This document shows positions 8,788-16,297 of a DNA stretch of 64,000 nucleotides, one piece after another. Below the pieces are notes generated by a model. The model was not told the DNA's origin, searched no databases, and worked only from the letters and a program-made list of their open reading frames with translations. The number at the start of each line of letters is the position of its first letter. Position 1 is the first letter of the stretch. Made by a program: the position numbers and the translations under genes. Source of the DNA: Streptomyces sp. Tu 3180 (GTDB taxonomy: Bacteria; Actinomycetota; Actinomycetes; Streptomycetales; Streptomycetaceae); assembly GCF_009852415.1 (NCBI RefSeq), contig NZ_WOXS01000002.1:3884001-3948000 (forward strand), written 5' to 3'.

Positions 8788-9486
8788 GTGAGCAGCAGCC
8801 TTCGACGCGGCGCCCTCGCCGCCGCCGCCCTCGCTTTCTCGATCGCCTCGCTCTCCGCGTGCGCGGCCGGCAACAACGCCCAGACCCTGCAGATCGAGCC
8901 GGACAACGCGTCCACCACCGTCGGCGACATCATGGTCCAGAGCGCCACGGTCATCACCCAGCCCGACCTCGAGTCGACGGGCCCGGCCGTCGTCTCCGCC
9001 ACGCTGTTCAACAACGGCCGCACCGACCAGACCCTGGAGTCGGTCACCCTCCCCGGCACCGGCAAGACCGCCGAGCTCACCCCCGCCGAGGGCGGCACCC
9101 TGACCGTCCCGGCCGGCGGTTCGCTCGTCCTGGGCGGCGAGGGCAACGCCTCCGCCGTCCTGCCCAGCAGCCGTGAGGCCGTCCAGGACGGCAACGCGCA
9201 GAAGGTCACCTTCACCTTCAGCGAGACCGGCGACGTGAGCCTGCGCGCGTTCGTCTTCCCGGCCGAGCACTTCTTCAAGGGATGGGGCCCGACCGAGGTC
9301 CCGGCCGCGCCGGGCGCCTCGACGGAACCGTCGGCGGAGTCCTCCGGCGAGCCGGCCGACGAGGCCGCCGGGACGCCGGACGGCACCGGGTCCACGGAGT
9401 CCGGGGCTCCGGAGGACGGCACCGCGGAGGACCCGTCGGGCACCCCGTCCGACGCGGCCTCGGCGAGCCAGCAGGCCGGCCACTGA
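8788..9486 (+). CDS. Secreted lipoprotein with acidic Ser/Thr/Pro tail (DUF461-like)
   Basis: 232 residues from a GTG start. A type II signal peptide ends in the lipobox 'LSAC' with the acylated Cys near residue 25. Residues 30-165 look like a beta-sandwich ('ATLFNNGRTDQTL', 'GDVSLRAFVFPAEHFFKGWG'), reminiscent of the PCuAC/DUF461 periplasmic fold but without the Met/His copper ligands. The last ~60 residues are an acidic Ser/Glu/Pro/Gly linker. A ribosome site (AAGGAG) lies 11 nt upstream. It points toward phoP and ends at a palindromic terminator. Its place beside carD and phoRP is conserved in Streptomyces as I recall; function unknown. Confidence 0.72.
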   Translation: MSSSLRRGALAAAALAFSIASLSACAAGNNAQTLQIEPDNASTTVGDIMVQSATVITQPDLESTGPAVVSATLFNNGRTDQTLESVTLPGTGKTAELTPAEGGTLTVPAGGSLVLGGEGNASAVLPSSREAVQDGNAQKVTFTFSETGDVSLRAFVFPAEHFFKGWGPTEVPAAPGASTEPSAESSGEPADEAAGTPDGTGSTESGAPEDGTAEDPSGTPSDAASASQQAGH

Positions 9487-9501
9487 CGGTCCTGCGACAC
9501 G

Positions 9502-9547
9502 CACGGTGAAGGGCGGGACCCCGCGCGGGGTCCCGCCCTTCACCGTG
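9502..9547. terminator. 46-nt perfect palindrome, bidirectional terminator
   Basis: Positions 9502-9524 are the exact reverse complement of 9525-9547. It lies just after the lipoprotein stop codon and downstream of phoP on the other strand, so it can end both convergent transcripts. Confidence 0.85.
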
Positions 9548-9552
9548 TCACC

Positions 9553-9604
9553 GCGCCGGAAACCGCGCGGGCTGCGGGGCGCTGCGCCGGAAACCGCGCG
9601 GGCT
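9553..9604. repeat. Short direct repeat downstream of phoP
   Basis: A 21-nt sequence at 9553-9573 recurs exactly at 9584-9604, offset by 31 nt, between the terminator and the phoP stop. There is no evidence of coding. Confidence 0.6.
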
Positions 9605-9652
9605 TCGGAGGACCGCCCCGGACTCCGTCCGCCGGCCCACCCCGGGCCCGCT

Positions 9653-10333
9653 CTACGGCTCGAACTTGTAGCCCAGGCCCCGCACCGTCACCAGGTAGCG
9701 CGGCGCGCCCGGGTCCGGCTCGATCTTGGCGCGCAGCCGCTTGACGTGGACGTCGAGGGTCTTGGTGTCCCCGACGTAGTCGGCGCCCCACACCCGGTCG
9801 ATGAGCTGCATCCGGGTCAGCACCCGCCCGGCGTTGCGCAGCAGCATCTCCAGCAGGTCGAACTCCTTCAGCGGCAGGTCGACCTTGGTGCCGCCCACGG
9901 TGACCACGTGCCGGTCGACGTCCATCCGGACCGGACCGGCCTCCAGGGCCGCGGGGGCGACCTCCTCGGGCTCGCCGCGGCGGCGCAGCACCGCGCGGAT
10001 GCGGGCGACCAGCTCCCGCGAGGAGAACGGCTTGGTGACGTAGTCGTCGGCCCCTATCTCCAGGCCCACCACCTTGTCGATCTCGCTGTCCTTGGCGGTC
10101 ACCATGATGACGGGGACGTTGGAGCGGCCGCGCAGCTGGCGGCACACCTCGGTGCCCGGCAGCCCGGGCAGCATCAGGTCGAGGAGGACGAGGTCGGCGC
10201 CGTTGCGCTCGAACTCGTCGAGTCCGTCGGGCCCGGTGGTCGCGACGGCGACCTCGAAGCCCTCCTTGCGGAGCATGTACGACAGGGCGTCGGAGAAGGA
10301 CTCCTCGTCCTCGACGACGAGCACTCGGGTCAC
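9653..10333 (-). CDS. phoP: Phosphate-response regulator PhoP (OmpR family)
   Basis: 226 residues. PhoP is the DNA-binding regulator of phosphate starvation and, in Streptomyces, also represses nitrogen and antibiotic genes. The receiver domain (1-118) has acidic Asp9 and Glu10, phosphoacceptor Asp52 ('LVLLDLMLPG'), Thr79 and Lys101. The winged-helix domain (about 130-226) has the OmpR pattern 'LTRMQLIDRVWG' and 'VDVHVKRLRAKIE'-like end 'VRGLGYKFEP'. It starts at GTG, overlapping the phoR stop by 4 nt (GTGA), with GGAGG 8-10 nt upstream. The operon is read leftwards and ends at the 9502-9547 palindrome. Confidence 0.95.
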   Translation of the reverse strand: MTRVLVVEDEESFSDALSYMLRKEGFEVAVATTGPDGLDEFERNGADLVLLDLMLPGLPGTEVCRQLRGRSNVPVIMVTAKDSEIDKVVGLEIGADDYVTKPFSSRELVARIRAVLRRRGEPEEVAPAALEAGPVRMDVDRHVVTVGGTKVDLPLKEFDLLEMLLRNAGRVLTRMQLIDRVWGADYVGDTKTLDVHVKRLRAKIEPDPGAPRYLVTVRGLGYKFEP

Positions 10334-11622
10334 GGAAGGACCTCCGGGGAGGGAAGCGTTTCGTACGCGGATGAATCGGAAGAGTGGGGGGATGTGGGAT
10401 GGGACCGTCCGGCCTCGCCGTCGAGGCCGTCGGGGTCGTCCCGGTGGGACGTCTGGTGGGCGCGGTCACGGGCCGCGCCGGCCTCCGGCAGCCGCAGGGT
10501 GAAGGTGGATCCCTGGCCCTCCGCGCTCCACACCGTGACCTCCCCGCCGTGCGAGGCGGCCACGTGCTTCACGATCGCGAGGCCCAGACCCGTACCGCCG
10601 GTGGCACGGGAGCGTGCGGGGTCGACCCGGTAGAAGCGCTCGAAGATGCGCTCCTTGTCCTTGTCGGAGATGCCGATGCCCTGGTCGGTCACCGCTATCT
10701 CGATCATGTCACCGCCGGGCTGGGCGACCCTGCGGGCCGCGATGCCCACGCGGGTGCGGGCCGGGGAGTAGTTGACGGCGTTCTCGACGAGGTTGCCGAG
10801 CGCGGCGGCGAGCTGGCCCCGGTGGCCCCACACGTGCAGGTCCGCCGTGCCGCCGGCGGCCATGGTGATCTCCTTGGTGCCGGCCGCGTGCCGGCACCGG
10901 TCGATGGCCTCGGCGACCAGTTCGTCCACGCGGACGGGTTCGGCGTCCTCGAGGGGGTCGTCGTTCTGCACCCGCGAGAGGTCGATGAGCTCCTGCACCA
11001 GGTTCGTCAGCCGGGTGGCCTCGATCTGCATGCGCCCGGCGAAGCGCTGCACCGCCTCGGGGTCGTCGGAGGCGTCCATGACGGCCTCGGAGAGCAGCGA
11101 CAGGGCGCCCACGGGGGTCTTCAGCTCGTGGCTGACGTTGGCGACGAAGTCGCGCCGCACCGCCTCGATGCGGCGGGCCTCGGTGAGGTCCTCGACGAGC
11201 AGCAGCACCAGCCGCGAGCCGAGCGGCGCCACCCGCGCGGAGACCGCGAGGGCCTCGCCGCGTCCGGTCCCCCGGCGGGCCAGGTCCAGCTCGACCTGGC
11301 GTATCTCGCCGTCGCGCCGGGTGTCACGGGCCATCTGCAGCATGGGTTCCACGGCGAGCTTGCCGCCCCGCACCAGTCCGAGCGCGTACGCGGCGGAGCT
11401 GGCCTTGACCACTCCGTCGGCCTCGTCGAGGACGACGGCGGAGGAGCGCAGTACGGACAGGACGGTGTCCACGCCGGGCGGGAGCACCGGGTCCGTGTGC
11501 AGCGAGGTACGCGTGGGACGCCGCTGTTCGCGCTCGCTGAAGCGGAACGCCAGCACGGCGATGACACCGGTGAGCACTCCGGCGATCGCTGCCGCTGCGG
11601 CGACCGCCGCGTTCACGTCCAT
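10330..11622 (-). CDS. phoR: Phosphate sensor histidine kinase PhoR
   Basis: A 430-residue membrane kinase that phosphorylates PhoP. One N-terminal transmembrane segment (about residues 5-28) is followed by a PAS-like linker, then the DHp H-box 'NVSHELKTPVGAL', N-box 'NLVENAVNYSP', G1 'DQGIGIS' and G2 'GTGLGLAIVKH'. With one membrane helix and no large external loop it resembles mycobacterial SenX3 more than E. coli PhoR. The ATG at 11622 starts it; phoP follows with a 4-nt overlap. Its promoter faces phoU across a region with a PHO box, so the pair is probably autoregulated. Confidence 0.93.
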   Translation of the reverse strand: MDVNAAVAAAAAIAGVLTGVIAVLAFRFSEREQRRPTRTSLHTDPVLPPGVDTVLSVLRSSAVVLDEADGVVKASSAAYALGLVRGGKLAVEPMLQMARDTRRDGEIRQVELDLARRGTGRGEALAVSARVAPLGSRLVLLLVEDLTEARRIEAVRRDFVANVSHELKTPVGALSLLSEAVMDASDDPEAVQRFAGRMQIEATRLTNLVQELIDLSRVQNDDPLEDAEPVRVDELVAEAIDRCRHAAGTKEITMAAGGTADLHVWGHRGQLAAALGNLVENAVNYSPARTRVGIAARRVAQPGGDMIEIAVTDQGIGISDKDKERIFERFYRVDPARSRATGGTGLGLAIVKHVAASHGGEVTVWSAEGQGSTFTLRLPEAGAARDRAHQTSHRDDPDGLDGEAGRSHPTSPHSSDSSAYETLPSPEVLP

Positions 11623-11695
11623 GCATCCAGGTTAGGCATGCTGCGGGCACTGGCCACAGCCGTCCGAGGTCGAGCTCGAACACTCGTCGCCCAGA

Positions 11696-11728
11696 GTTCA
11701 CCTTGGAGCCAGGGACGGTTCATTTCGG
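11696..11728. promoter_or_regulatory. PHO box (PhoP-binding direct repeats) between phoR and phoU
   Basis: Three consecutive 11-nt units lie here: GTTCACCTTGG (11696-11706), AGCCAGGGACG (11707-11717) and GTTCATTTCGG (11718-11728). The first and third match the Streptomyces PHO-box unit GTTCACC-type consensus. It is placed between divergent phoR and phoU, consistent with PhoP autoregulation known in S. coelicolor. Confidence 0.8.
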
Positions 11729-11893
11729 ATGACGGAACCGGACGCGTAGGGGACGGAACGTGGGAGCGTGGGGTTCGCACCGTCGGTCGCGCGGGGTGCG
11801 CGACCGCCGGCCGTGCGACGGGGCACCCGATCCCGGACCCCGCAGGAGCCCAGGCCCCTGAACCCCCGGAACAGACGCATGAGAGGAACCCTG

Positions 11894-12595
11894 ATGCGGG
11901 ACGCGTACCACGAGGAACTGGATTCGATCGGCGACGGTCTGGTGGAGATGGCCCGGCTGGTCGGGTCGGCGATCGGGCGCGCCACGACGGCCATCCTCGA
12001 CGCCGACCTGAAGCTGGCGGAGAGCGTGATCGAGGCCGACCAGAAGGTCGACGAGCTCCAGCACGACCTGGAGGCCCGGGCCATAGCCCTGCTGGCGCGC
12101 CAGCAGCCGGTCGCCACCGACCTGCGCATCGTCGTCACCTCGCTGCGCATGTCGGCCGACCTGGAGCGCTCCGGCGACCTCGCCCAGCACGTGGCGAAGC
12201 TCGCCCGGCTGCGCTACCCGTCGCGGGCGGTCCCCCAGGACCTGCACGCCACCATCCTGGAGATGGGCCAGCTCGCGCAGCGCCTGATGGCGAAGGCGGC
12301 CGAGGTGATCATCACCAAGGACGTCGACCTGGCGCTCCAGCTGGAGCAGGACGACGACGCGATGGACCTGCTCCACCGCACGCTCTTCCAGCACCTGATC
12401 GACGAGCGCTGGAAGCACGGCATCGAGACGGCCGTCGACGTCACCCTGCTGGGCCGCTACTACGAGCGCTTCGCCGACCACGCGGTCTCGGTCGCCAAGC
12501 GGGTCGTCTACCTGGTCACCGGCGAGCACGCGGACGAGATCCAGGCGGACCTCCAGCCGGAGATCCAGACGGTGCCGGGGGCCGAGGGCGCCTGA
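11894..12595 (+). CDS. phoU: Phosphate signalling complex protein PhoU
   Basis: 233 residues, all-alpha. PhoU modulates PhoR activity and phosphate uptake by contacting the Pst transporter and kinase. It has the two PhoU repeats: 'MRDAYHEELDSIGDGLVEM' with 'LQHDLEARAIALLARQQPV' in the first, and a second beginning near residue 115, with the metal-site acidic helix 'YYERFADHAVSVAKRVVYL'. The ATG at 11894 is preferred over that at 11879 because GAGAGGA lies at the proper distance. It is divergent from phoR and shares the PHO-box region. Confidence 0.93.
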   Translation: MRDAYHEELDSIGDGLVEMARLVGSAIGRATTAILDADLKLAESVIEADQKVDELQHDLEARAIALLARQQPVATDLRIVVTSLRMSADLERSGDLAQHVAKLARLRYPSRAVPQDLHATILEMGQLAQRLMAKAAEVIITKDVDLALQLEQDDDAMDLLHRTLFQHLIDERWKHGIETAVDVTLLGRYYERFADHAVSVAKRVVYLVTGEHADEIQADLQPEIQTVPGAEGA

Positions 12596-12706
12596 CCCCG
12601 TGCGCGCGGGGACCGGCCGGGGCGCCCGTGAGCCTCAGTGCGCCGTTGATGCGCCCGGCGGGGCGGGCGTCCAATGGGCACAGGCACCAGCCTCGAGGAG
12701 GGACCC

Positions 12707-12862
12707 ATGGCCGAATCCCCCAGCACGTCGCCCGACCCCACGCAGGAGCGCGAGACCGAGCAGCCCGCCGAGATCAGGAACCTGACCCTGATCGCCGCGT
12801 GCGGCTGCGGCTCGGGCTGCGGCTGCGGCTGCCAGTCGGGCAACCCCTGTCAGTGCGGCTGA
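12707..12862 (+). CDS. 51-residue peptide with Cys-rich C-terminus
   Basis: A very small protein: about 33 mostly acidic and polar residues, a short hydrophobic stretch 'LTLIAA', then a tail with seven Cys separated by one or a few Gly, Ser or Gln residues, ending NPCQCG. The clustering (C-G-C, C-G-C-G-C, C-Q-C) suggests soft-metal binding like a metallothionein; a precursor peptide is a less likely alternative, as no modifying enzyme is nearby. GAGGAGGG sits at ideal distance from the ATG and a strong terminator follows 30 nt after the stop, both good signs of a real gene. The next gene is a DUF4242 protein whose S. coelicolor homologue binds nickel. Function unknown. Confidence 0.7.
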   Translation: MAESPSTSPDPTQERETEQPAEIRNLTLIAACGCGSGCGCGCQSGNPCQCG

Positions 12863-12891
12863 CGCCGTACGCGCACGGTTCGGCAGGACGA

Positions 12892-12923
12892 AGGGCCCCG
12901 GCGGTCGGGACCGCCGGGGCCCT
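12892..12923 (+). terminator. Hairpin terminator after the Cys-rich peptide gene
   Basis: A perfect 15-bp stem (12892-12906 with 12909-12923) with minimal loop. It insulates the small Cys-rich gene from the DUF4242 gene that starts 83 nt later. Confidence 0.75.
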
Positions 12924-13005
12924 CGGCATGCCGGGGCGTCCTCCGGGGCGCAGCATGGAAGGTGCACAAGGCCATGCGAGCACGCCCGGAAGGAGGTGCG
13001 AGGCC

Positions 13006-13257
13006 ATGGCTCAGTTCATGGACGTCCACCACGGCATGCGTGGCATCACGGAGGACCAGCTGAGGCAGGCCCACGCGGCCGACCTCGCGATACAGCAGGA
13101 GGAGGGCGTCCACTTCCAGCAGGCGTGGGCGGACCCGGAGTCCGGCACGGTCTACTGCCTCTCCGACGCCCCGTCCGCCGAGGCGGTCCAGCGCATCCAC
13201 GAGCGGACCGGCCACAAGGCCGACGAGGTCCACGCGGTGCCGCTGTCGGTCCGCTGA
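13006..13257 (+). CDS. DUF4242 small protein, homologue of nickel-binding SCO4226
   Basis: 83 residues with a ferredoxin-like alpha/beta fold expected from the DUF4242 family. 'MAQFMDVHHGMRGITEDQL' starts it, and the His-His of the first strand plus later His residues ('GVHFQQAW', 'IHERTGHKADEVHAVP') could bind metal. The S. coelicolor protein SCO4226, which I recall as crystallised with nickel, has the same length and neighbourhood. GGAGG lies 11 nt before the ATG. Whether nickel is the physiological ligand is not established here. It sits downstream of the Cys-rich peptide but behind a terminator, so it probably has its own promoter. Confidence 0.82.
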   Translation: MAQFMDVHHGMRGITEDQLRQAHAADLAIQQEEGVHFQQAWADPESGTVYCLSDAPSAEAVQRIHERTGHKADEVHAVPLSVR

Positions 13258-13267
13258 GCGGTTCCGT

Positions 13268-13305
13268 GCGCTCCCCGGCCGGGGGCCGCGCCCCTCAGGG
13301 AGCGC
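13268..13305. terminator. Inverted repeat between DUF4242 and MFS genes
   Basis: GCGCTCCC at 13268-13275 pairs with GGGAGCGC at 13298-13305 around a GC-rich loop. It overlaps the last codons of the MFS gene and could end both convergent transcripts. Confidence 0.45.
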
Positions 13306-14731
13306 CGACCTCCGGCTTCCCCTCGACCACGACGGCCGCCCGGTCGACCACGACGGCCGCCCGGCCCGGCGCCTCCCCGGCCGGGACCGCTTCGGCCGGG
13401 GCCGTCCCGGCCACCACGGTCCCGGCCACCAATGCCTCGGCCGCCACCACTTCAGCCGCCGTCTTCTCGGCCGCCACCACTTCAGCCGCCGTCTTCTCGG
13501 CCGTCGCCTTCTCGGCCGCCGCCGTCTCGGGCGGCAGCCGCCGCATCAGCGCCGCGTAGCCGGCTCCGGCCACCGTGCCGACGACGGCGCACAGGCCCCA
13601 CAGCCACTCGGCCCCGAACCGGTCGATCACCACGCCCGACATCAGCGGGGCGACCAGCGCGGCGACGGCCCAGGACATGGTGTACATCCCCTGGTAGCGC
13701 CCGCGTCCGTGCACCGGGGAGAGCCGGACCACCAGACCGGTCTGGGTGGGCGCGTTGACGATCTCGGCGAGGGTCCACACGCAGACGGTGAGGGCGAAGA
13801 CGCCCACCGATCCGGCGAAGGCGGTGAGGCCGAAGCCGTACCCGGCGAGCAGGGAGGAGATCACCAGCAGCCGCCCGGGATCGCGGTGCTCGATGAACCG
13901 GGTGACCGGGATCTGCAGCGCGACGATGAGCACGCCGTTGACCGCGACGGCCATGCCGTAGTCGGCCGGGGTGAACCCGGCCGCGCCCATCGCGACGGGC
14001 AGCCCGATCGAGCCCTGCTGGAAGATCAGCGCGATGAGGAAGGACAGCCCGACGACGCTCATGAACCGCCCGTCGCGCAGCACGGTCCCCAGCCCCACGG
14101 ACTCCTCCCGCGCCTCCTCCGCGCTGCTGCGCACGGGCTTGGACTCGGGCAGCTTCACGAAGACGACGACGGCGCACGCCATCGTCATCACGGCCTCGAT
14201 GAGGAACCCGGCGAGGTAGCTGTACTCGGCGATGAACCCGGCGGCCATGGAGGAGACGGCGAAGCCGAGGTTGATGGCCCAGTAGTTGAGGGAGAAGGCG
14301 CGGATACGGTCCTCGGGCCGCACGATGTCCGCCATCATCGCCTGGACGGCGGGCCGGGAGGCGTTGGAGGCCATGCCGACGAGGAAGGCGACGGCGGCGA
14401 TGGAGACGGGGTCGTGCACGAACCCGAGCGCCGCCACGGACACGGCCGTGGACGCCTGCGCGACCAGCAGCGTGGGCCGCCGCCCGAGCCGGTCGGTCAT
14501 CACCCCGGCGCCCAGCGACGAGATCACCCCGCCGAGGCCGTGCAGGGCCGCGACCAGACCGGCGTAGGTGGCGGAGTAGCCGCGGTCGAGGGTCAGGTAG
14601 AGCGCCATGAAGGTGGCGACGAAGGCGCCGAGCCGGTTGACCAGGGTGCTGGTCCACAGCCACCAGAACGCCGGGGGCAGCCCGGAGACGGTCTCCCGGA
14701 CCGCGTGTCTCGCACGGACGACGGATGACAT
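13295..14731 (-). CDS. MFS transporter with repetitive C-terminal extension
   Basis: A 478-residue multidrug-type major facilitator with about 12 membrane helices in residues 20-400. The loop between helices 2 and 3 carries the family motif ('GAGVMTDRLGRRPTLL'). It likely exports small molecules by proton antiport; the substrate is unknown. The last ~75 residues are an Ala/Glu/Val/Thr tail made by tandem DNA duplications (13441-13500 and 13323-13364), unlike normal MFS proteins, probably cytoplasmic. It is divergent from gpmA with 148 nt between starts. Confidence 0.85.
   Translation of the reverse strand: MSSVVRARHAVRETVSGLPPAFWWLWTSTLVNRLGAFVATFMALYLTLDRGYSATYAGLVAALHGLGGVISSLGAGVMTDRLGRRPTLLVAQASTAVSVAALGFVHDPVSIAAVAFLVGMASNASRPAVQAMMADIVRPEDRIRAFSLNYWAINLGFAVSSMAAGFIAEYSYLAGFLIEAVMTMACAVVVFVKLPESKPVRSSAEEAREESVGLGTVLRDGRFMSVVGLSFLIALIFQQGSIGLPVAMGAAGFTPADYGMAVAVNGVLIVALQIPVTRFIEHRDPGRLLVISSLLAGYGFGLTAFAGSVGVFALTVCVWTLAEIVNAPTQTGLVVRLSPVHGRGRYQGMYTMSWAVAALVAPLMSGVVIDRFGAEWLWGLCAVVGTVAGAGYAALMRRLPPETAAAEKATAEKTAAEVVAAEKTAAEVVAAEALVAGTVVAGTAPAEAVPAGEAPGRAAVVVDRAAVVVEGKPEVGAP
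13323..13364. repeat. 21-bp tandem repeat (2 copies) inside MFS tail
   Basis: Positions 13323-13343 and 13344-13364 are identical. The unit is 7 codons, so the frame is kept and the protein repeats a short Ala/Val/Asp segment. Confidence 0.85.
13441..13500. repeat. 30-bp tandem repeat (2 copies) inside MFS tail
   Basis: Positions 13441-13470 and 13471-13500 are identical. The unit is 10 codons and encodes an EKTAAEVVAA-type block, a likely site of length variation between strains. Confidence 0.9.
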
Positions 14732-14879
14732 GGGACCCCCCGGGTGTAAGTGTCTGTGACGGCATGCACAACTTACGAAGAGTCCGTCGTCGGGGCCACT
14801 CGATTAACAGATCCCGTCAACCGTCCGACCGGTGGGCGCGCCGCGCGGCGGGCACGGGCCTTCGATTACGCTCGGGCGC

Positions 14880-15641
14880 ATGGCCGACGCACCGTACAAG
14901 CTGATCCTCCTCCGCCACGGCGAGAGCGAGTGGAACGAGAAGAACCTGTTCACCGGCTGGGTGGACGTCAACCTCACCCCGAAGGGCGAGAAGGAGGCCA
15001 CCCGCGGCGGCGAGCTGCTCAAGGAAGCCGGCCTGCTGCCCGACGTGCTCCACACGTCCCTCCAGAAGCGCGCGATCCGCACCGCGCAGCTCGCGCTGGA
15101 GGCCGCCGACCGCCTGTGGATCCCGGTGAACCGCAGCTGGCGCCTGAACGAGCGCCACTACGGCGCGCTGCAGGGCAAGGACAAGGCGCAGACCCTCGCG
15201 GAGTTCGGCGAGGAGCAGTTCATGCTGTGGCGCCGCTCCTACGACACCCCGCCGCCCCCGCTCGCCAACGACGCCGAGTACTCCCAGTTCTCCGACCCGC
15301 GCTACGCGACCCTCCCGCCGGAGCTGCGTCCGCAGACGGAGTGCCTGAAGGACGTCGTCGTCCGGATGCTCCCGTACTGGTTCGACTCGATCGTCCCCGA
15401 CCTGCTGACCGGCCGCGTCGTCCTGGTCGCCGCCCACGGCAACAGCCTGCGCGCCCTGGTCAAGCACCTCGACGGCATCTCGGACGCGGACATCGCGGGC
15501 CTGAACATCCCGACGGGCATCCCGCTGGTCTACGAACTCGACACCGACTTCAAGCCGGTCACGCCGGGCGGCAAGTACCTCGACCCGGAGGCCGCCGCGG
15601 CCGCCATCGAGGCGGTCAAGAACCAGGGCAAGAAGAAGTAA
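14880..15641 (+). CDS. gpmA: 2,3-bisphosphoglycerate-dependent phosphoglycerate mutase
   Basis: A 253-residue cytoplasmic glycolytic enzyme interconverting 3- and 2-phosphoglycerate. The catalytic 'LLRHGESEWNEKNLFTGW' lies at the N-terminus, with His11 the phosphoenzyme residue, followed by the substrate loop 'RHYGALQGKDK' and the second catalytic His in 'VAAHGNSLRALVKHL'. The length is that of the dPGM family, not the shorter broad-specificity phosphatases. The ATG at 14880 matches the family N-terminus. A terminator follows 13 nt after the stop. Confidence 0.95.
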   Translation: MADAPYKLILLRHGESEWNEKNLFTGWVDVNLTPKGEKEATRGGELLKEAGLLPDVLHTSLQKRAIRTAQLALEAADRLWIPVNRSWRLNERHYGALQGKDKAQTLAEFGEEQFMLWRRSYDTPPPPLANDAEYSQFSDPRYATLPPELRPQTECLKDVVVRMLPYWFDSIVPDLLTGRVVLVAAHGNSLRALVKHLDGISDADIAGLNIPTGIPLVYELDTDFKPVTPGGKYLDPEAAAAAIEAVKNQGKKK

Positions 15642-15653
15642 GCGCCCACGAGT

Positions 15654-15692
15654 AAGCCCCCTGCCTGCGGGTTCTCCGCCGGGAGGGGGCTT
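15654..15692 (+). terminator. gpmA terminator
   Basis: AAGCCCCCT (15654-15662) pairs with AGGGGGCTT (15684-15692), followed by T residues. It is also the left end of a 73-bp imperfect direct repeat whose other copy is at 16856-16928. Confidence 0.75.
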
Positions 15693-15726
15693 TTCGCTGC
15701 CTGTGGGCCGTCTCCGGGCCGTCAGG
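15654..15726. repeat. Imperfect 73-bp direct repeat, left copy
   Basis: An ungapped alignment with 16856-16928 gives roughly 74% identity by hand count, beginning AAG-CCCCTGCC and ending CGTCAGG in both. The copy covers the gpmA terminator and the stop codon of the L7/L12-like gene. With the right copy it brackets a ~1.2-kb stretch containing a broken integrase. Confidence 0.65.
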
Positions 15727-16018
15727 GCGATGGGGCCGTGCGCTCTCCGGGCTCCGGCTCCTGTCTCCACTCCGCTCTGGCTCCGGCGCTCTGGAGCACA
15801 GCGACAGCGGACTGGGCCCTGTACGCAGACAGCCCCTCAAGGAGGGTGACGGGCGCTCGGCGCGCCGGCACCCGGCTGTGCCACAAGCTCAGCCCGGTCA
15901 CCTTTCGCACGGCTCGGATCACATCCGTCCCGCGGGGCCCGCAGTCGACGAGCACCACCTCGTGGGACGGGTCGTCGCGGAGCAGCGTGTAGTACCCGGT
16001 GGACTCCTCGCCGGACAT
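15722..16018 (-). CDS. Small protein with ribosomal L7/L12 C-terminal-like domain
   Basis: 98 residues. After a short N-terminus (MSGEESTGYYTLL) the segment 'VVLVDCGPRGTDVIRAVRKV' through 'SAVAVLQSAGARAEW' matches the pattern of the L7/L12 C-terminal domain (a beta strand, two helices, 'vLEG.s', then 'L..aGA.ve'). It lacks the L7/L12 dimerisation domain, so it is a free-standing copy, not the ribosomal stalk protein. AGGAGG lies 5 nt from the ATG at 16018. It sits directly downstream of a broken integrase tail, and its stop lies in the left 73-bp repeat, suggesting arrival with an integrated element. Role unknown. Confidence 0.6.
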   Translation of the reverse strand: MSGEESTGYYTLLRDDPSHEVVLVDCGPRGTDVIRAVRKVTGLSLWHSRVPARRAPVTLLEGLSAYRAQSAVAVLQSAGARAEWRQEPEPGERTAPSP

Positions 16019-16034
16019 GCCGCCCTCCTGCCCC

Positions 16035-16297
16035 TCAGCGAACGGGAGCGTATGCGCCCTCGAAGACGGCAGCCACGGCTTTTCGGGTGCGCGGGCGGCT
16101 GCTCGGCATGAGGTGGGCGTACACCCCCGAGTCAGGCCGGGGTCGGAATGGCCCAGGCACTCCGCGAGGGCCTTGATGTTCTCCCCCGCCTCCAGGAGCA
16201 CCGAGGCGTGGAAGCGGCGCAGGGCGTGCATGCCGTTCCCGCGGTACTCGGCGTACGGCCGGCAGGCCCTGGCGACGACGTCATCGAGGCACCCGAC
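16035..16297 (-). pseudogene. Broken C-terminal remnant of a tyrosine recombinase (phage-type integrase)
   Basis: Read leftwards, one frame gives 'HALRRFHASVLLEAGENIKA' and 'LGHSDP', the HxxR box and following motif of tyrosine integrases. The frame then shifts near 16128 in a G run, and the next frame gives 'VYAHLMPSS' with the nucleophile-type Tyr and 'TRKAVAAVF', ending at the stop at 16035-16037. Only the last ~85 residues of a ~400-residue enzyme remain, with no N-terminal core-binding domain, so it cannot be active. It marks the site of a decayed integrated element. Confidence 0.75.

Noticed and set aside
10384..13257. 957-codon plus-strand ORF over phoR and phoU
   Set aside because: Antisense to phoR and out of frame with phoU; only its last 84 codons, the DUF4242 gene, are real.
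15722..16231. Single 169-codon protein joining integrase tail and L7/L12-like domain
   Set aside because: The two parts have separate origins; the L7/L12-like part has its own AGGAGG and ATG at 16018, and the integrase part changes frame.
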